The notes under the pieces are model-generated. The model worked only from the letters and a program-made list of their open reading frames with translations. It was not told the origin of the DNA and made no database searches. A stretch of DNA of 64,000 bases from Bacteroidales bacterium (GTDB lineage Bacteria; Bacteroidota; Bacteroidia; Bacteroidales; Marinilabiliaceae). Every line of letters starts with the position of its first letter. Position 1 is the stretch's first letter. The stretch lies in the NCBI GenBank assembly GCA_024401335.1, contig JAKSLH010000011.1, forward strand, positions 1-64,000, given 5' to 3'. Below, piece after piece: positions 62,998 to 64,000 of this stretch. A program made the translations under genes and the position numbers.

Positions 62998-64000
62998 ATG
63001 AAGAGATTAGCAATATATATATTAGGCGTTATGTTCCCGCTGTCGTCGATGGCGCAGGATGTCGATGTTCAAGATATAAGCCTTTTGTCGGGATGCTCTA
63101 CAATAAACCCTGTTGTTATTGATTCTACGCTCTATTTCGCTTCAAATGCCAAGAGTAGCGTCGCTGTCAGCTATTTCGACGAAAATGATGACCGACTATA
63201 TCAGCTTTACCAGGTTAAGCTTAAAAATAAGAAGCCGTCGGGTCGAGTATCAGTGGCCATGAAACGATCAAATAGACCATATAATCAGGCGGCTATCACG
63301 TTTGATTCTGATAAAAAGATACATGTTACTCAGAATACTCAGGACCTTTCTACAATCAAGGGGTCCCCATTGGCAATATTCGATTATTCATCGTTGACTG
63401 ATGTTACTGATGGTGTGATGAGTGATGTTAAGGTTAAGTTCTCCAATGCTGCTTATCCGTCATATTCCAGTGATGGTAATTTCATGGTGTTCGTATCCGA
63501 TGTCCCAGGAGGTAAGGGGGCTACCGACCTTTACTATTGCGTTAAGAGTAATGGCCGATGGAGCTCGCCTAAGAATATGGGAGATGTAGTGAACACTAAG
63601 GGTACTGAGACAACTCCTTTCATACACCCCTCGGGCAAGATATTCTTCGCAAGTAATGGACGTGCAGACAGCAAGAAGCTGGATATCTATTATACATACA
63701 GAACAAAAGATGGCTTTAGTGAGCCTGTGCGTTTCGATGTGAAGATTAACAGCATGGGTGATGACTACGGTATCTATTATAGCGATGACGAAGAGTGGGG
63801 TTATTTCACGTCTAACAGAAGAGGTAAAGATGCTATCTTCTATTTTGAACAGCGATTCCCAAGCTTTGAGGATGAGAGTGAGATGCAGGAGGAGAACTAC
63901 TGCTATACATTCTTTGAGGAGTCGGCTGAGAATTATGACCCTGAGGAGTTTAGTTTCAAATGGGCGATAAGTGATGGCAAGTCGTATTCTGGTCTTGAAG
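62998..64000 (+). CDS. PD40-repeat protein of the T9SS operon (partial, cut by the window end)
   Basis: Open from the ATG at 62998 to the end of the window, more than 330 residues. Signal peptide ending in SMAQDV. WD40-like PD40 beta-propeller repeats are visible: AAYPSYSSDGNFMVFVSD, TPFIHPSGKIFFASNG, and the following GYFTSNRRGKDAIFY. In PorE/SprE-like proteins such repeats come before a C-terminal OmpA-like domain that binds peptidoglycan, which is not in view here. It lies 12 bases after the PorP/SprF gene. Role: likely a T9SS trans-envelope or surface-complex component; this is inference from context. Confidence 0.8.
   Translation, partial: MKRLAIYILGVMFPLSSMAQDVDVQDISLLSGCSTINPVVIDSTLYFASNAKSSVAVSYFDENDDRLYQLYQVKLKNKKPSGRVSVAMKRSNRPYNQAAITFDSDKKIHVTQNTQDLSTIKGSPLAIFDYSSLTDVTDGVMSDVKVKFSNAAYPSYSSDGNFMVFVSDVPGGKGATDLYYCVKSNGRWSSPKNMGDVVNTKGTETTPFIHPSGKIFFASNGRADSKKLDIYYTYRTKDGFSEPVRFDVKINSMGDDYGIYYSDDEEWGYFTSNRRGKDAIFYFEQRFPSFEDESEMQEENYCYTFFEESAENYDPEEFSFKWAISDGKSYSGLE

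Overview
The window comes from a member of the Bacteroidota, most likely order Bacteroidales (a Prevotella- or Muribaculaceae-like gut or rumen lineage). The signs are promoters of the Bacteroidota type (TTTG, about 19 bases, TAnnTTTG), a SusC/SusD starch locus with a SusR-type regulator, T9SS sorting domains with a PorP/SprF protein, DUF4249/TonB-receptor pairs and many Bacteroidota-only lipoproteins. Most of it is ordinary chromosomal backbone; no CRISPR array, rRNA, integrase or transposase gene was seen.

Layout. 1-770: tail of a secreted protein with a T9SS-type C-terminus, an orphan second sorting domain behind its terminator, and three REP-like palindromes. 768-1292: a small basic protein on the minus strand. 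1552-8072: envelope cluster (large ABCG-like transporter, phosphatidylserine synthase, large anchored protein of unknown function). 8344-9051: Crp/Fnr regulator. 9185-10576: asnS. 10727-16716 (minus): six-gene operon running from a small membrane protein through a GT-C-like membrane glycosyltransferase, a methyltransferase-GT2 fusion, coaD and a thioredoxin-like protein to lolD. 16812-20570: birA, rpoN, a PAP2-like membrane protein, ispD. 20634-21011: Ser-rich small protein. 21133-23366: ECF sigma operon. 23439-24998: AAA-ATPase with a nuclease-like tail.

25466-31548 is an AT-rich accessory stretch: a Cys-containing lipoprotein, a DsbA-like lipoprotein, a DUF4249 lipoprotein, its TonB-dependent receptor and a lipocalin-like lipoprotein. 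31610-38056 holds a GT2 gene with an inositol monophosphatase gene, a TIGR02757 gene, trmN6, a DUF4831 gene and pepD. 38255-38590 is a four-tRNA operon (Ser, Pro, Gly, Thr; minus), followed by recA on the plus strand. 39946-52110 is a compact starch-utilisation locus: susR, then (past greA on the other strand) susC, susD, a lipoprotein with three CBM26-like repeats, a GH13 amylase and a GH97 alpha-glucosidase. Starch would be bound and cut at the surface by the lipoproteins, imported by SusC/D and finished in the periplasm by GH97, with SusR sensing the released oligosaccharides.

52625-56473 contains a lone lipoprotein and a second TonB-receptor/DUF4249 pair in the opposite gene order, preceded by a long hairpin. 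56557-59103 (minus) is rimM-prfB-lptB, followed by a DUF4097-like protein. 60490-64000 is a T9SS operon: a protein with a type B (CHU_C) sorting domain, PorP/SprF and the start of a PD40-repeat protein cut by the window end.

The best leads for new biology are the two DUF4249/TonB loci (one with a thiol-redox lipoprotein, the other with a 15-bp-stem hairpin upstream), the orphan T9SS domain, the GTAG-REP cluster, a triple 9-bp repeat between divergent promoters near 33.46 kb, and the triple CBM26 protein. Functions are read from motifs and gene order only; no database search was possible.
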